Source: an uncultured Methylococcaceae bacterium (GTDB lineage: Bacteria > Pseudomonadota > Gammaproteobacteria > Methylococcales > Methylomonadaceae). Taken from it: a stretch of DNA of 7,201 nt. A program made the position numbers and the translations under genes. Position 1 is the stretch's first letter. Each line of letters starts with the position of its first letter. This document shows positions 1 through 6,498 of this stretch, in pieces. The stretch is taken from NCBI GenBank assembly GCA_903939355.1, contig CAJAHC010000124.1:1-7201 (forward strand), read 5' to 3'. A model generated the notes under the pieces. That model was not told the origin of the DNA. It saw only the letters and a program-made list of their open reading frames with translations, and ran no database searches.

Positions 1-809
1 AATGCTACTGCTATATTAGTTACTCCACAATCATAACCAATAATATAACCCGCCTGTTTTATTAAGGCGGCAGTATCTTCCAGTGATAACTTGCCAATAT
101 AATTTTTAACATGTGCTGGAAAAGTGATTTCAGTATCATGCCGTTCCGCAAAATGTCGGGCAAAATGCCAAGCTCTTCCTTGGTAGTGAAGTGTCTTACC
201 AAATATTTTTTTACACCATTTAGGGAATATAATGCGATTTGAATGATCCAAGTCAGAAGGCAATCCAACAACAGCTACATTTTTTATTTGTTTGGCGAGT
301 TCTCCATATTTAGTCCATTTTCGGAGAATCAACTTCTTATCACCTCCGGGGATTAAGACACAGGTATCTTCACTAATATCATCAAAAACTCTTTCAGACG
401 GAGCACAGCTCGTTTGTGAGACAGTGTCCACGTCAGGCACAATAAATTTTGCCAAGTTAGAATAAAGCTCTATTTCTGAATGTAAACCACAACCTTTACT
501 ATAATCCCACATAGGATGCAGAACTATGGCATTTTCGAAATTTTTAAAGCGAATAGGTTCACCTTCCACTTCAAAACCATAGATATAAATATCATATTCT
601 TGATCTAAAAAAGGAATCTGATCTGAAGAAACATTGCGGATATGTGGCCAACGGCTGAATAGTGTATCAACCTTTGGAGTTTGGCCTTGCAGACATAGGT
701 CAACTTTATAGCCACCTTGAGATAACATTTCCATCATAGGTGTTGCCATCAGCATGTTCCCCATGCCGCTGCCTAAATGAACCAATACAGTTTTGTGCTC
801 AGTCATCAT
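1..809 (-). CDS. GT9-family (heptosyltransferase-like) glycosyltransferase, C-terminus cut off by window edge
   Basis: The frame reads from ATG at 809 (a second ATG follows at 806) without a stop to the window edge, giving 269 visible residues. The start MMTEHKTVLVHLGSGMGNML is a Rossmann-type beta-strand and glycine loop, as at the N-terminus of GT9 enzymes (ADP-heptose:LPS heptosyltransferases WaaC/WaaF and relatives). Mid-protein CVLIPGGDKK matches the start of the second GT-B lobe, where GT9 enzymes bind the sugar nucleotide. The last visible stretch, IIGYDCGVTNIAVA, aligns with the family motif (I)GxDSGxxHLAxA. GT9 proteins usually have 320-360 residues, so about 60-80 are missing. Odd points are Asn18 where WaaC-type enzymes have the catalytic Asp (GD to GN), and Cys and Asn in place of Ser and His in the C-terminal motif. 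These suggest a sugar other than core heptose. A weak AGAG lies at 816-819, six bases before the first ATG. It is probably the next step of the cluster after the GT4 gene. Family assignment is firm; the donor is unknown. Confidence 0.85.
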   Translation of the reverse strand, partial: MMTEHKTVLVHLGSGMGNMLMATPMMEMLSQGGYKVDLCLQGQTPKVDTLFSRWPHIRNVSSDQIPFLDQEYDIYIYGFEVEGEPIRFKNFENAIVLHPMWDYSKGCGLHSEIELYSNLAKFIVPDVDTVSQTSCAPSERVFDDISEDTCVLIPGGDKKLILRKWTKYGELAKQIKNVAVVGLPSDLDHSNRIIFPKWCKKIFGKTLHYQGRAWHFARHFAERHDTEITFPAHVKNYIGKLSLEDTAALIKQAGYIIGYDCGVTNIAVA

Positions 810-876
810 TAATTACTCTAATTGATTTATATGATCTAGTTAGCTTAGTATTACCTGACGTATTGACCTGTATTAA

Positions 877-2259
877 TTAACCTAAGTGAGTAAATTTCTT
901 AAAAAAGCTATATATTCGATTATTAAGAACTTTATAAGCCAAATTTTCAACACGAGTGAAGCGTTCATAAAGCTCCTCTAAACGAAGACCTAAATGCCCG
1001 TATTCTGCGGTTGCTTGTTTAAAAAAATCAATTGCGTAAGTACCCGAGGTATTGATGGGATTAACAAGCACTTTATTATAAACAACCATTAATTCATTAA
1101 TGGATTGTTTGGCTTCAAAATTACCGGTAACTATTTCATAAGCTTTATCACAAAGATGGCTGCTGAGTTCTGAATCATTTAAAATCATTAAAATATTGTT
1201 TGTCAGCGATTGAAAATCACCTACTTCAATTAATAAGCCAGAGTCCCTGTCTTTAATAACTTTTTCAACAATACCTCCACATTTGGTTGCCACCACTGCA
1301 CAGCGGCAAATTATAGCTTCTAACAAAACATAAGGTCCGCCTTCCGATACGGACGTTAAAGCAAAAATATCACATTGACTAAGAATCTCAGGTACATCTA
1401 AACGAAAGCCCAAAAAAATGAAATTTCCTTGTATATTTAGCTCTAATAATCTTGCTTCCAGTTGCTTGTAATAATTGATAACATCTTTTGAACCAAGAAC
1501 TAAAAAAGAGACATCTGGTCTTTTTTCTATAACCAGGGCCGCAGCCTCTATAAGTACATCAAAACCTTTATCTGGATGAATTCGACCTACGGCAACAACC
1601 AATGGTGTGTTTTCTTTCAAATTCAATTCGGAACGTATATTTGATGTTTGTTTATTAGCCGCTTTTTTGTAAATATCCAGCTCAAGACCTACATTAATGA
1701 CAGTTAAATTTGTGTCAGGCACATAAGGCCTTAATGTCTCGGCAGTAGGTTCTGAAACAGCAATAATATGATCGGAAATATCATTTATTAAACTTGCAAA
1801 GCTGTTTGGCGATAAGCGAAGGCGCTGGAATAAGGGTTGGTTCTCAAGAAAGGGTATGTGCACAATTAGAATATGACGGATACCTTTCAGTCGGGCAGCT
1901 AATGCACCCTCAAGAAAAATGTTGGAATTGGTATGCACCAGATCAATATGATATTCATCAATAATTTCACCTATTTTGTTAATTCTGTCAGAAATACCCG
2001 ATAAAAATGTATACCAAGCTCTGTCTTGTTTTAGCCAGCCATAATTGAACTTTAAAACAATTGAATGAACATCCAGTTTATTCAAAGCTTCGCGAAATCC
2101 ACCTTCATCACCAGGTAATAAAACAATAGGGTTGTATAGATTCCTATCCAAATGCCGCATGACGCTTAATAGATAAACCTCTCCACCAGCAATGCCTGTG
2201 CCGCTAGTTGCGCTAGGAATATATAAAATATTTTTTGGTTTATTTGATGTTAATGTCAT
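877..2259 (-). CDS. GT4-family glycosyltransferase (GT-B fold) with C-terminal extension
   Basis: This 460-residue protein is a retaining GT-B glycosyltransferase, expected to move a sugar from a nucleotide donor to a growing glycan at the inner membrane. The N-lobe starts with KNILYIPSATSGTGIAGGE (residues 9-27), the strand and acceptor-side glycine loop. HTNSN (109-113) and HIIAVSEPT (164-172) are usual landmarks of the acceptor lobe. The C-lobe opens with VVAVGRIHPDKGFDVLIEAA (221-240), whose Arg226 and Lys231 match the donor-phosphate-binding pair. The EX7E motif is intact in SEGGPYVLLEAI, with Glu306 and Glu314. The canonical fold ends near residue 395. The remaining 65 residues are helical-looking, with LRLEELYERFTRVENL heptad-like and the end basic and aromatic. 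This tail could dimerise or contact membrane. The ATG is chosen because the core begins within ten residues and a stop lies seven codons upstream in frame. No clear Shine-Dalgarno precedes it. Sugar specificity is not readable. Confidence 0.92.
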   Translation of the reverse strand: MTLTSNKPKNILYIPSATSGTGIAGGEVYLLSVMRHLDRNLYNPIVLLPGDEGGFREALNKLDVHSIVLKFNYGWLKQDRAWYTFLSGISDRINKIGEIIDEYHIDLVHTNSNIFLEGALAARLKGIRHILIVHIPFLENQPLFQRLRLSPNSFASLINDISDHIIAVSEPTAETLRPYVPDTNLTVINVGLELDIYKKAANKQTSNIRSELNLKENTPLVVAVGRIHPDKGFDVLIEAAALVIEKRPDVSFLVLGSKDVINYYKQLEARLLELNIQGNFIFLGFRLDVPEILSQCDIFALTSVSEGGPYVLLEAIICRCAVVATKCGGIVEKVIKDRDSGLLIEVGDFQSLTNNILMILNDSELSSHLCDKAYEIVTGNFEAKQSINELMVVYNKVLVNPINTSGTYAIDFFKQATAEYGHLGLRLEELYERFTRVENLAYKVLNNRIYSFFKKFTHLG

Positions 2260-2277
2260 AGCAAATAGATAGTTATA

Positions 2278-2457
2278 TTAGTTTGTTGCCGAGATATTTT
2301 CATTGAAATGGTCTTCTAAATTACTGGCTGTACTTTTCCATATAGAATAGATATTGGGTAAGAATGTATGTGGCAATAGCGTAAGAGATAACTTCTGCAC
2401 CCACTGGATATATTGGAAATTATTATTCGCAATCTTATGTTCTACGACAATATATTT
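2278..2457 (-). pseudogene. Possible out-of-frame tail of the upstream GT2 gene, or remnant of a lost gene
   Basis: Between the stop of the GT2 gene (2435) and the start of the GT4 gene (2259) a different minus-strand frame stays open for 59 codons from just after a TAA at 2458-2460 to TAA at 2278-2280. It contains no ATG; GTG and TTG codons occur, but no Shine-Dalgarno is evident. The translation is protein-like, with mixed hydrophobic and aromatic residues such as FQYIQWVQKLSLTLLPHTFL followed by an acidic, polar end (NLEDHFNENISATN), resembling C-terminal tails of cluster glycosyltransferases. Its first 23 bases overlap the GT2 3' end. Removing one A from the A5 run near 2455-2459 would fuse it to the GT2 at Lys310. 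The gap from its stop to the next ATG would be only 18 bases. It could equally be a chance open frame; no family is recognised. Confidence 0.35.
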
Positions 2458-3385
2458 TTAATTTACTTGAGTACCAGTCTAGGGCTTTTCTTTGATCTTT
2501 CTTTAACAAACAATAAACAAACCGATAATAGTTTTTGAAAACAAAAGGATTATTTAATATGGCAAGCCAATAATATTTTCGACCTTGGGTAAAGTTTTTA
2601 TCATGCCATGAATACCAACCGGCTAATTGATGATGGAGCTCATACAACCTAGCTCTAACGATTTTTTTGCCGGCTAGCTTAAGTGCTTCGGGATGCTCAG
2701 AAAGGATCGTATTGATAGCTTTAAGATCGGTAATGGTCATTCTGAAACTATCTTTACTAACATTGTTATCATGAAATCGATAAAAAGCTAATGACTGATC
2801 AATGTATTTAATTGGATATTTAAGGGTGACTCTAAGCCACATCTCATAGTCATCCGCTCCTGATAACTGTTCATTAAAAAAACCAATTTCGTCGATAATA
2901 TTTTTTCGGATCAAGACGGTTAATACTGCGATTCTGTTCTTTATAAAGTGTTCACGAAAACAGTACCCTTCACCTCCAGTAATCCAATCGTACTTTTTTT
3001 TATTACCATGTGAATCAATAAAATCCTGTCTTGAGTGAACTAGCGCTAAGCTTTCATCTTTTTCGAGAGCAACTATTTGTACTTCAAGTTTGTTTTTGAA
3101 CCAAAGATCATCTTGATCTAAAAAACCGATATATTTCCCTCTTGCCTGTTTAAGTGCAGTATTACGAGTAGCAGCAACACCGGCATTTTTTTGTTCAATA
3201 TAAATGACTCTTGAATCTTTTAAAAAAGGTCTGATGATATCTGCGCTGTTATCTGTTGAGCCATCATTTACAATCAGTAATTCAAAATTTTTATAGGTTT
3301 GGGCTAAAGCACTTTCAATCGCTGCTGAAAGATATTGAGAACCATTGTAAACTGGAGTAATTATGCTGACTAGCGGATTAGGCAT
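2435..3385 (-). CDS. GT2-family glycosyltransferase (GT-A fold), third of three in tandem
   Basis: This 316-residue inverting GT-A enzyme would use a nucleotide-sugar donor at the cytoplasmic membrane face. Residues 5-45 carry the donor-binding start: PLVSIITPVYN, then LLIVNDGSTDNS, whose Asp41 (in NDGS) contacts the nucleotide. NAGVAATRN (67-75) is the usual second landmark. The metal-binding DXD is FLDQDD (Asp90, Asp92, Asp93), and the catalytic-base region is GADDYEMWLR (176-185), with Asp178/Asp179 at the usual ED position. No transmembrane segment is evident. The C-terminal 100 residues are helical and rich in Trp, Tyr and Lys. The start is supported by GGAA (complement at 3393-3396) seven bases upstream and by the conserved motif starting at residue 5. 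It lies 102 bases after the preceding GT2 gene. The 3' end is suspect: a coding-like frame continues downstream, so the native protein may be about 368 residues. The sugar transferred is unknown. Confidence 0.92.
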   Translation of the reverse strand: MPNPLVSIITPVYNGSQYLSAAIESALAQTYKNFELLIVNDGSTDNSADIIRPFLKDSRVIYIEQKNAGVAATRNTALKQARGKYIGFLDQDDLWFKNKLEVQIVALEKDESLALVHSRQDFIDSHGNKKKYDWITGGEGYCFREHFIKNRIAVLTVLIRKNIIDEIGFFNEQLSGADDYEMWLRVTLKYPIKYIDQSLAFYRFHDNNVSKDSFRMTITDLKAINTILSEHPEALKLAGKKIVRARLYELHHQLAGWYSWHDKNFTQGRKYYWLAILNNPFVFKNYYRFVYCLLKKDQRKALDWYSSKLKIYCRRT

Positions 3386-3435
3386 ACTAGATTTCCATCT
3401 ATGTTAATTGGACTCGACAAGTTTGACAGGGTTTT

Positions 3436-3478
3436 ACTATGTAACAATAGCGTATTATTATGTTCAGTGGTACATAGT
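3436..3478. repeat. Perfect 8-bp inverted repeat with 27-base loop
   Basis: ACTATGTA at 3436-3443 is matched by its exact reverse complement TACATAGT at 3471-3478. It sits in the 102-base gap between two GT2 genes. The stem is A+T-rich with a long loop and is not followed by a T run on the minus strand, so it does not look like a rho-independent terminator. It could be a protein-binding dyad, a weak transcript structure, or chance in A+T-rich DNA. Confidence 0.3.
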
Positions 3479-3487
3479 CGTGCTTAT

Positions 3488-4465
3488 TTAACTAATTCTA
3501 AATATTTTTAATAAGAATTTTTGAACAGGCCAAGGTATGTTTTTTCTATATAATTTGATGATCTTTTTTGTTACATAAAAATTATATAAAAATTGTAATG
3601 TGCTTAATAAAACTTTTATCGATATATTTGCACGACAAAGTTTAAGGGCTTGTTTTGCAATATTAGGAGCATTGAATGAATGTAATTGACATAATCCTTT
3701 TTTAAAATTAATTATTCGAAGACCTGAGGTTTTTAGTAAATGTCCAATTACAATACGCATTTTTACATTTGTTCGTTTCATCCTTAAATTATCGTTACTC
3801 ATGCTTTGTGGGTGCATTCGCACCAGTGCAAAACAATTCGGGCCTTGATAATACGCAATTTTTATATTTGTTGCCACGCACCTTAACCAAAACTCCCAGT
3901 CTTCATGTGCTTCTAGATCCACATTCCATTGACCTACAATATCAAATACTGTAGTTCTAATAAGTGGGCAGTTAACGGGAAAGAGATTTTGATTTAAAAA
4001 TTTTTCAATTGGGTTTCCTTGGGAGAACCATATCTCGGGTATCCATGATTTCTTTTTATTGATACCAAATTCCCGTAACTCCGGATTTTCCGTTGTAAAA
4101 TATCGTGCATCTCCGAATACTATATCTATATCACGGTTTTCATGTAGAAATGTAAGGTGGGCTTTAAGTTTTCCAGGCTCCAGCATGTCATCTGCGTCTA
4201 AAAACTGTAAGAATTCGCCATTGGCTGCTTTTAGGCCGGAGTTTCTTGCTCCTGAGAGGCCAATATTTTTCTGATTAATGACTCGAATCCTGGCATCCGT
4301 TTGCGCTAATTTTTCCGATACATCAGCTGTATTATCAGTCGAACCATCATTGACGATAATACACTCCCAGTTAATTAACGTTTGTGCTATAACGCTGTTG
4401 ATTGCATCGGGGAGAAGGGATGCCTGGTTATAGCAAGGTATTATTATAGAAACATGCGGATTCAT
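3488..4465 (-). CDS. GT2-family glycosyltransferase (GT-A fold), second of three in tandem
   Basis: This is a 325-residue inverting GT-A glycosyltransferase. The N-terminus HVSIIIPCYNQ (4-14) and CIIVNDGSTDNT (35-46) form the nucleotide-binding half, and NIGLSGARNSG (67-77) follows as in most bacterial GT2 enzymes. The metal-binding motif is FLDADD (Asp90, Asp92, Asp93). The base region is AHEDWEFWLR (186-195), with Glu188 and Asp189. Between them, a stretch at about 115-165 varies from its two neighbours, suggesting a different acceptor. The C-terminus (281-325) is hydrophobic then basic, a probable peripheral membrane contact. The ATG overlaps the stop of the preceding GT2 gene as ATGA and is served by a strong GGAGG inside that gene, so translation is probably coupled. 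Length is normal for the family. Sugar specificity cannot be deduced. Confidence 0.93.
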   Translation of the reverse strand: MNPHVSIIIPCYNQASLLPDAINSVIAQTLINWECIIVNDGSTDNTADVSEKLAQTDARIRVINQKNIGLSGARNSGLKAANGEFLQFLDADDMLEPGKLKAHLTFLHENRDIDIVFGDARYFTTENPELREFGINKKKSWIPEIWFSQGNPIEKFLNQNLFPVNCPLIRTTVFDIVGQWNVDLEAHEDWEFWLRCVATNIKIAYYQGPNCFALVRMHPQSMSNDNLRMKRTNVKMRIVIGHLLKTSGLRIINFKKGLCQLHSFNAPNIAKQALKLCRANISIKVLLSTLQFLYNFYVTKKIIKLYRKNIPWPVQKFLLKIFRIS

Positions 4466-5496
4466 AGAGGCCTCCGGCTAATCAATAACCATGCTTTTTT
4501 GCGGTACCAAAGTAATCTTTTCACTAATGTATAGACAAAAATGGAATGTGTAATGGGGTGGCACAATTCGAGATAAGGTTTTTTGCATAGTGGAGCTGTT
4601 GCGATAGCAAGTGGGACAAGTTGTTGAACCAAATCATTGCGTCCCATGGCACGGTATGTATCAATCCAGGCGCAGTAATCTGCGCCTACGCTTGGTGTTT
4701 TACCGCATAACCTTTGCCAACTGGTGGAGTTTGCAGCAGTAATCCAAGAGGGCACTCTTCCTTTTAGCTTGCAACGCTTTAGAGCAGAAAATCGCGTCGA
4801 ATCAGCCACCGTTCGCTGAAGTCGAAGCTTGCGCTGAGACACTTGATTTGGATGAATACGATACTGTACCAATATTTCTCCAAGATTTGCAACATCATAA
4901 TGTTCTATGATACGTAACCAAAGATCATAGTCTTCAGCATGTAGAGCCTCTTCTCGATAACCTCCAAGGTTACGAATAACATTAGCGCGAAACATTACGC
5001 TAGGATGAACAAAGCAGTTAGCTGAAAATATTTTGGTTATAATTTCATCGTGTGTTTGTGGTAACTGGCAAAGCTTGAATGATTTACTATTACTATCAAT
5101 GAACTCCGCTTGTCCACCAACTAAAGCAACATTTGAGGTCTCATCAAGAAAGCGTATTTGTAACGCTAGGCGCTCCGGCAAGGCAATATCGTCAGCATCC
5201 ATTCGTGCAATGTAGATACCCCTCGCCAGATTAATCCCAAGGTTAAGTGTGTAAACCAATCCTTGGTTGCCATCGTTATTAATAATTTTAAGTCGCGTAT
5301 CAGAGAAACTTGCAAGAATATCTTCTGAGCGATCTGTTGATCCATCGTTAATAGCCAATAACTCAAAATCTGCAAATGTCTGTGCTAGGATGCTTTCTAC
5401 CGATTCATTCAGGTATGCTTCAGCATTGAAAACTGGGAGCAATATAGTGACTTTAGGAGGTTTTTTCTTTTTATATTCATTTTTTGGAAAAGACAT
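4462..5496 (-). CDS. GT2-family glycosyltransferase (GT-A fold), first of three in tandem
   Basis: This is a 344-residue inverting GT-A glycosyltransferase. After a lysine-rich leader (residues 7-15), KVTILLPVFNAEAYL (15-29) and LLAINDGSTDRS (46-57) form the donor-binding start. The DXD is ARMDADD (Asp100, Asp102, Asp103) and the base region is HAEDYDLWLR (186-195), with Glu188 and Asp189. NCFVHPSVMFR (160-170) is the conserved stretch before the base region in a common O-antigen GT2 subgroup. The segment from 230 onward does not resemble the other two GT2 proteins. It holds five cysteines (242, 264, 275, 304, 312) and ends in a basic, aromatic helix that may touch the membrane. AGGA (complement at 5508-5511) lies 11 bases upstream of the ATG, somewhat far. 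The stop overlaps the next gene's start. The sugar is unknown. Confidence 0.93.
   Translation of the reverse strand: MSFPKNEYKKKKPPKVTILLPVFNAEAYLNESVESILAQTFADFELLAINDGSTDRSEDILASFSDTRLKIINNDGNQGLVYTLNLGINLARGIYIARMDADDIALPERLALQIRFLDETSNVALVGGQAEFIDSNSKSFKLCQLPQTHDEIITKIFSANCFVHPSVMFRANVIRNLGGYREEALHAEDYDLWLRIIEHYDVANLGEILVQYRIHPNQVSQRKLRLQRTVADSTRFSALKRCKLKGRVPSWITAANSTSWQRLCGKTPSVGADYCAWIDTYRAMGRNDLVQQLVPLAIATAPLCKKPYLELCHPITHSIFVYTLVKRLLWYRKKAWLLISRRPL
4471..4475 (-). promoter_or_regulatory. Strong Shine-Dalgarno inside an upstream gene
   Basis: The minus strand reads GGAGG, five bases before ATG at 4465, within the last codons of the preceding GT2 gene (Ser-Arg-Arg-Pro-Leu-stop). Together with the ATGA overlap it fixes this start and indicates coupled translation of the two glycosyltransferases. 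It is the strongest ribosome-binding site in the window. Confidence 0.8.
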
Positions 5497-5559
5497 AGAA
5501 ATTTATATCCTGGAATACTAGTAATATTCGTCAGTCGCTTATCTTTACGACACTAAGAT

Positions 5560-6366
5560 TTAACTATTTTTTTTAAATGTGTAAATTCCACAACCGTAAG
5601 CTACTTCTAATGTCGAATTATTCAACTCTATGTTTTTATGAAGTTTTCCAGCATCGTCAACATAATCAAACCTTATTAGGTTAATACTTTCGACATCTTC
5701 AGCCCAACTAAATATTTCGTCTGGATGAAAAACTCTGTGAGCATTAAAATGAACCTCATTAGACTTACCTATTGGAAAACTTATATAAAGAATCCCTCCA
5801 ACATTTAGCATGCGCAAAATGTTATTAAAACCTTTGATATGCCCATTGGGATCAAGAGGATCTCCATATCTGCCAAGTCCGAAATGCTCAATAGCATGAA
5901 GACAAGATATGGAATCGGTAATATTATCTTTTACGCTACTTTCATCCTTTAAGTCGGCTTTGATGAAGGAGATGTTTTCATGGCCGGTGTTATTTAAGTC
6001 GCGAACATCCATAATTTCAATTTTTCTGAACGCGGCAACATGGGCAACAAATCCATCAAGGCGTGATCCCACATCAATATGTCTGATAGGATTTCGTATA
6101 TTTATTAAGGAAGCTACAAGTAAATCTTGATGAAAGTAGTGCCCGCTCCCAGCACCTGCTTGATCATCCCAGTCAGATAAAATAGGATATCTATGTGTAA
6201 CAATACCTCCAAGATTTTGAAAGTTCTTGTATTGTAATTCGTATTTTTTTTCTAATACATTTTGGCGAGTATCACAATCCGAATTAGAACAAGTCTTTTT
6301 TAATATTAAAACAAAAGTATTATCAAATATTATGAGTAGTTTTTTTGCTATTTCTATTAAGCACAC
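5560..6366 (-). CDS. DUF268-type protein with SAM-methyltransferase-like fold
   Basis: This is a 268-residue protein. Recognised landmarks are HIDVGSRLDGFVAHVAAF (96-113), a methyltransferase motif I-like loop; IEIMDVRDL (116-124), with an acidic end of strand 2; and SCLHAIEHFGLGRYGDP (154-170), followed by LDPNGHIKGF. Further on come GGILYISFPIG (190-200) and FNAHRVF (207-213). This combination is typical of the DUF268 family (first named from Caenorhabditis, also found in bacterial polysaccharide loci), which has a class I methyltransferase-like core but no reaction I know to be demonstrated. The first 27 residues are hydrophobic with lysines, perhaps membrane-associating. The start is GTG: an in-frame TAA stands three codons upstream and AGGA (complement 6374-6377) is seven bases before it. 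Placed among six glycosyltransferases, it probably modifies a sugar of the glycan, for example by methylation. That is inference, and a non-catalytic role is possible. Confidence 0.82.
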   Translation of the reverse strand: MCLIEIAKKLLIIFDNTFVLILKKTCSNSDCDTRQNVLEKKYELQYKNFQNLGGIVTHRYPILSDWDDQAGAGSGHYFHQDLLVASLINIRNPIRHIDVGSRLDGFVAHVAAFRKIEIMDVRDLNNTGHENISFIKADLKDESSVKDNITDSISCLHAIEHFGLGRYGDPLDPNGHIKGFNNILRMLNVGGILYISFPIGKSNEVHFNAHRVFHPDEIFSWAEDVESINLIRFDYVDDAGKLHKNIELNNSTLEVAYGCGIYTFKKNS

Positions 6367-6373
6367 AAGTTAG

Positions 6374-6377
6374 TCCT
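6374..6377 (-). promoter_or_regulatory. Ribosome-binding site deciding a GTG start
   Basis: AGGA on the minus strand lies seven bases before GTG at 6366. An in-frame TAA just upstream excludes a longer frame, and the next in-frame Met codon is far inside the protein, so the GTG is the likely start of the DUF268 gene. Confidence 0.65.
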
Positions 6378-6437
6378 GATTTTATTACTAGCGAGCAGTG
6401 ATTAGTTTTAACTTAGAACCCAGATCATCAAAGCACT

Positions 6438-6466
6438 ATTACTATCGCAGTTTATTTAAGTGTAAA
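6438..6466 (-). promoter_or_regulatory. Weak sigma70-like promoter candidate upstream of the DUF268 gene
   Basis: On the minus strand TTTACA (complement 6461-6466, five of six matches to TTGACA) is followed after 17 bases by AGTAAT (complement 6438-6443, four of six matches to TATAAT). It lies about 70 bases before the GTG at 6366 in a 132-base gap, the second largest in the window. Such matches are frequent by chance in A+T-rich DNA. It could add transcription for the six downstream genes if the operon does not simply read through. Confidence 0.25.
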
Positions 6467-6498
6467 GCATTGGAACAGCCGATTTTGCTAAACGTATT

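Noticed and set aside
62..271. Minus-strand open frame of 69 codons
   Set aside because: It lies within the GT9 coding frame in another register and has no family-like motif; a shadow frame.
810..876. Gap between the GT4 and GT9 genes examined for a terminator
   Set aside because: No G+C-rich stem and no T run were found, so read-through into the GT9 gene is assumed.
2422..2450. TTGTCG, 17-base spacer, AATAAT on the minus strand as a promoter for the GT4 gene
   Set aside because: Only a four-of-six match at -35, located across the end of the GT2 gene and about 160 bases from the GT4 start; expected by chance in A+T-rich DNA.
3378..3486. Open minus-strand frame of about 35 codons across the gap before the third GT2 gene
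   Set aside because: No start codon with ribosome site, short, and its translation has no protein-like pattern.
5166..5375. Minus-strand 69-codon frame within the first GT2 gene
   Set aside because: Shadow of the GT2 frame, which carries the NDGSTD and MDADD motifs over the same bases.
3769..5521. Several plus-strand open frames of 60-84 codons opposite the GT2 genes
   Set aside because: They are antisense to well-supported GT2 reading frames, lack recognisable motifs and have low-complexity composition.
5506..5530. TACTAGTA palindrome and surrounding near-palindrome
   Set aside because: Short A+T-rich symmetry with no T run and no second copy; no reason to call an operator or terminator.
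5909..6130. Plus-strand 73-codon frame
   Set aside because: Antisense to the conserved core of the DUF268 protein.
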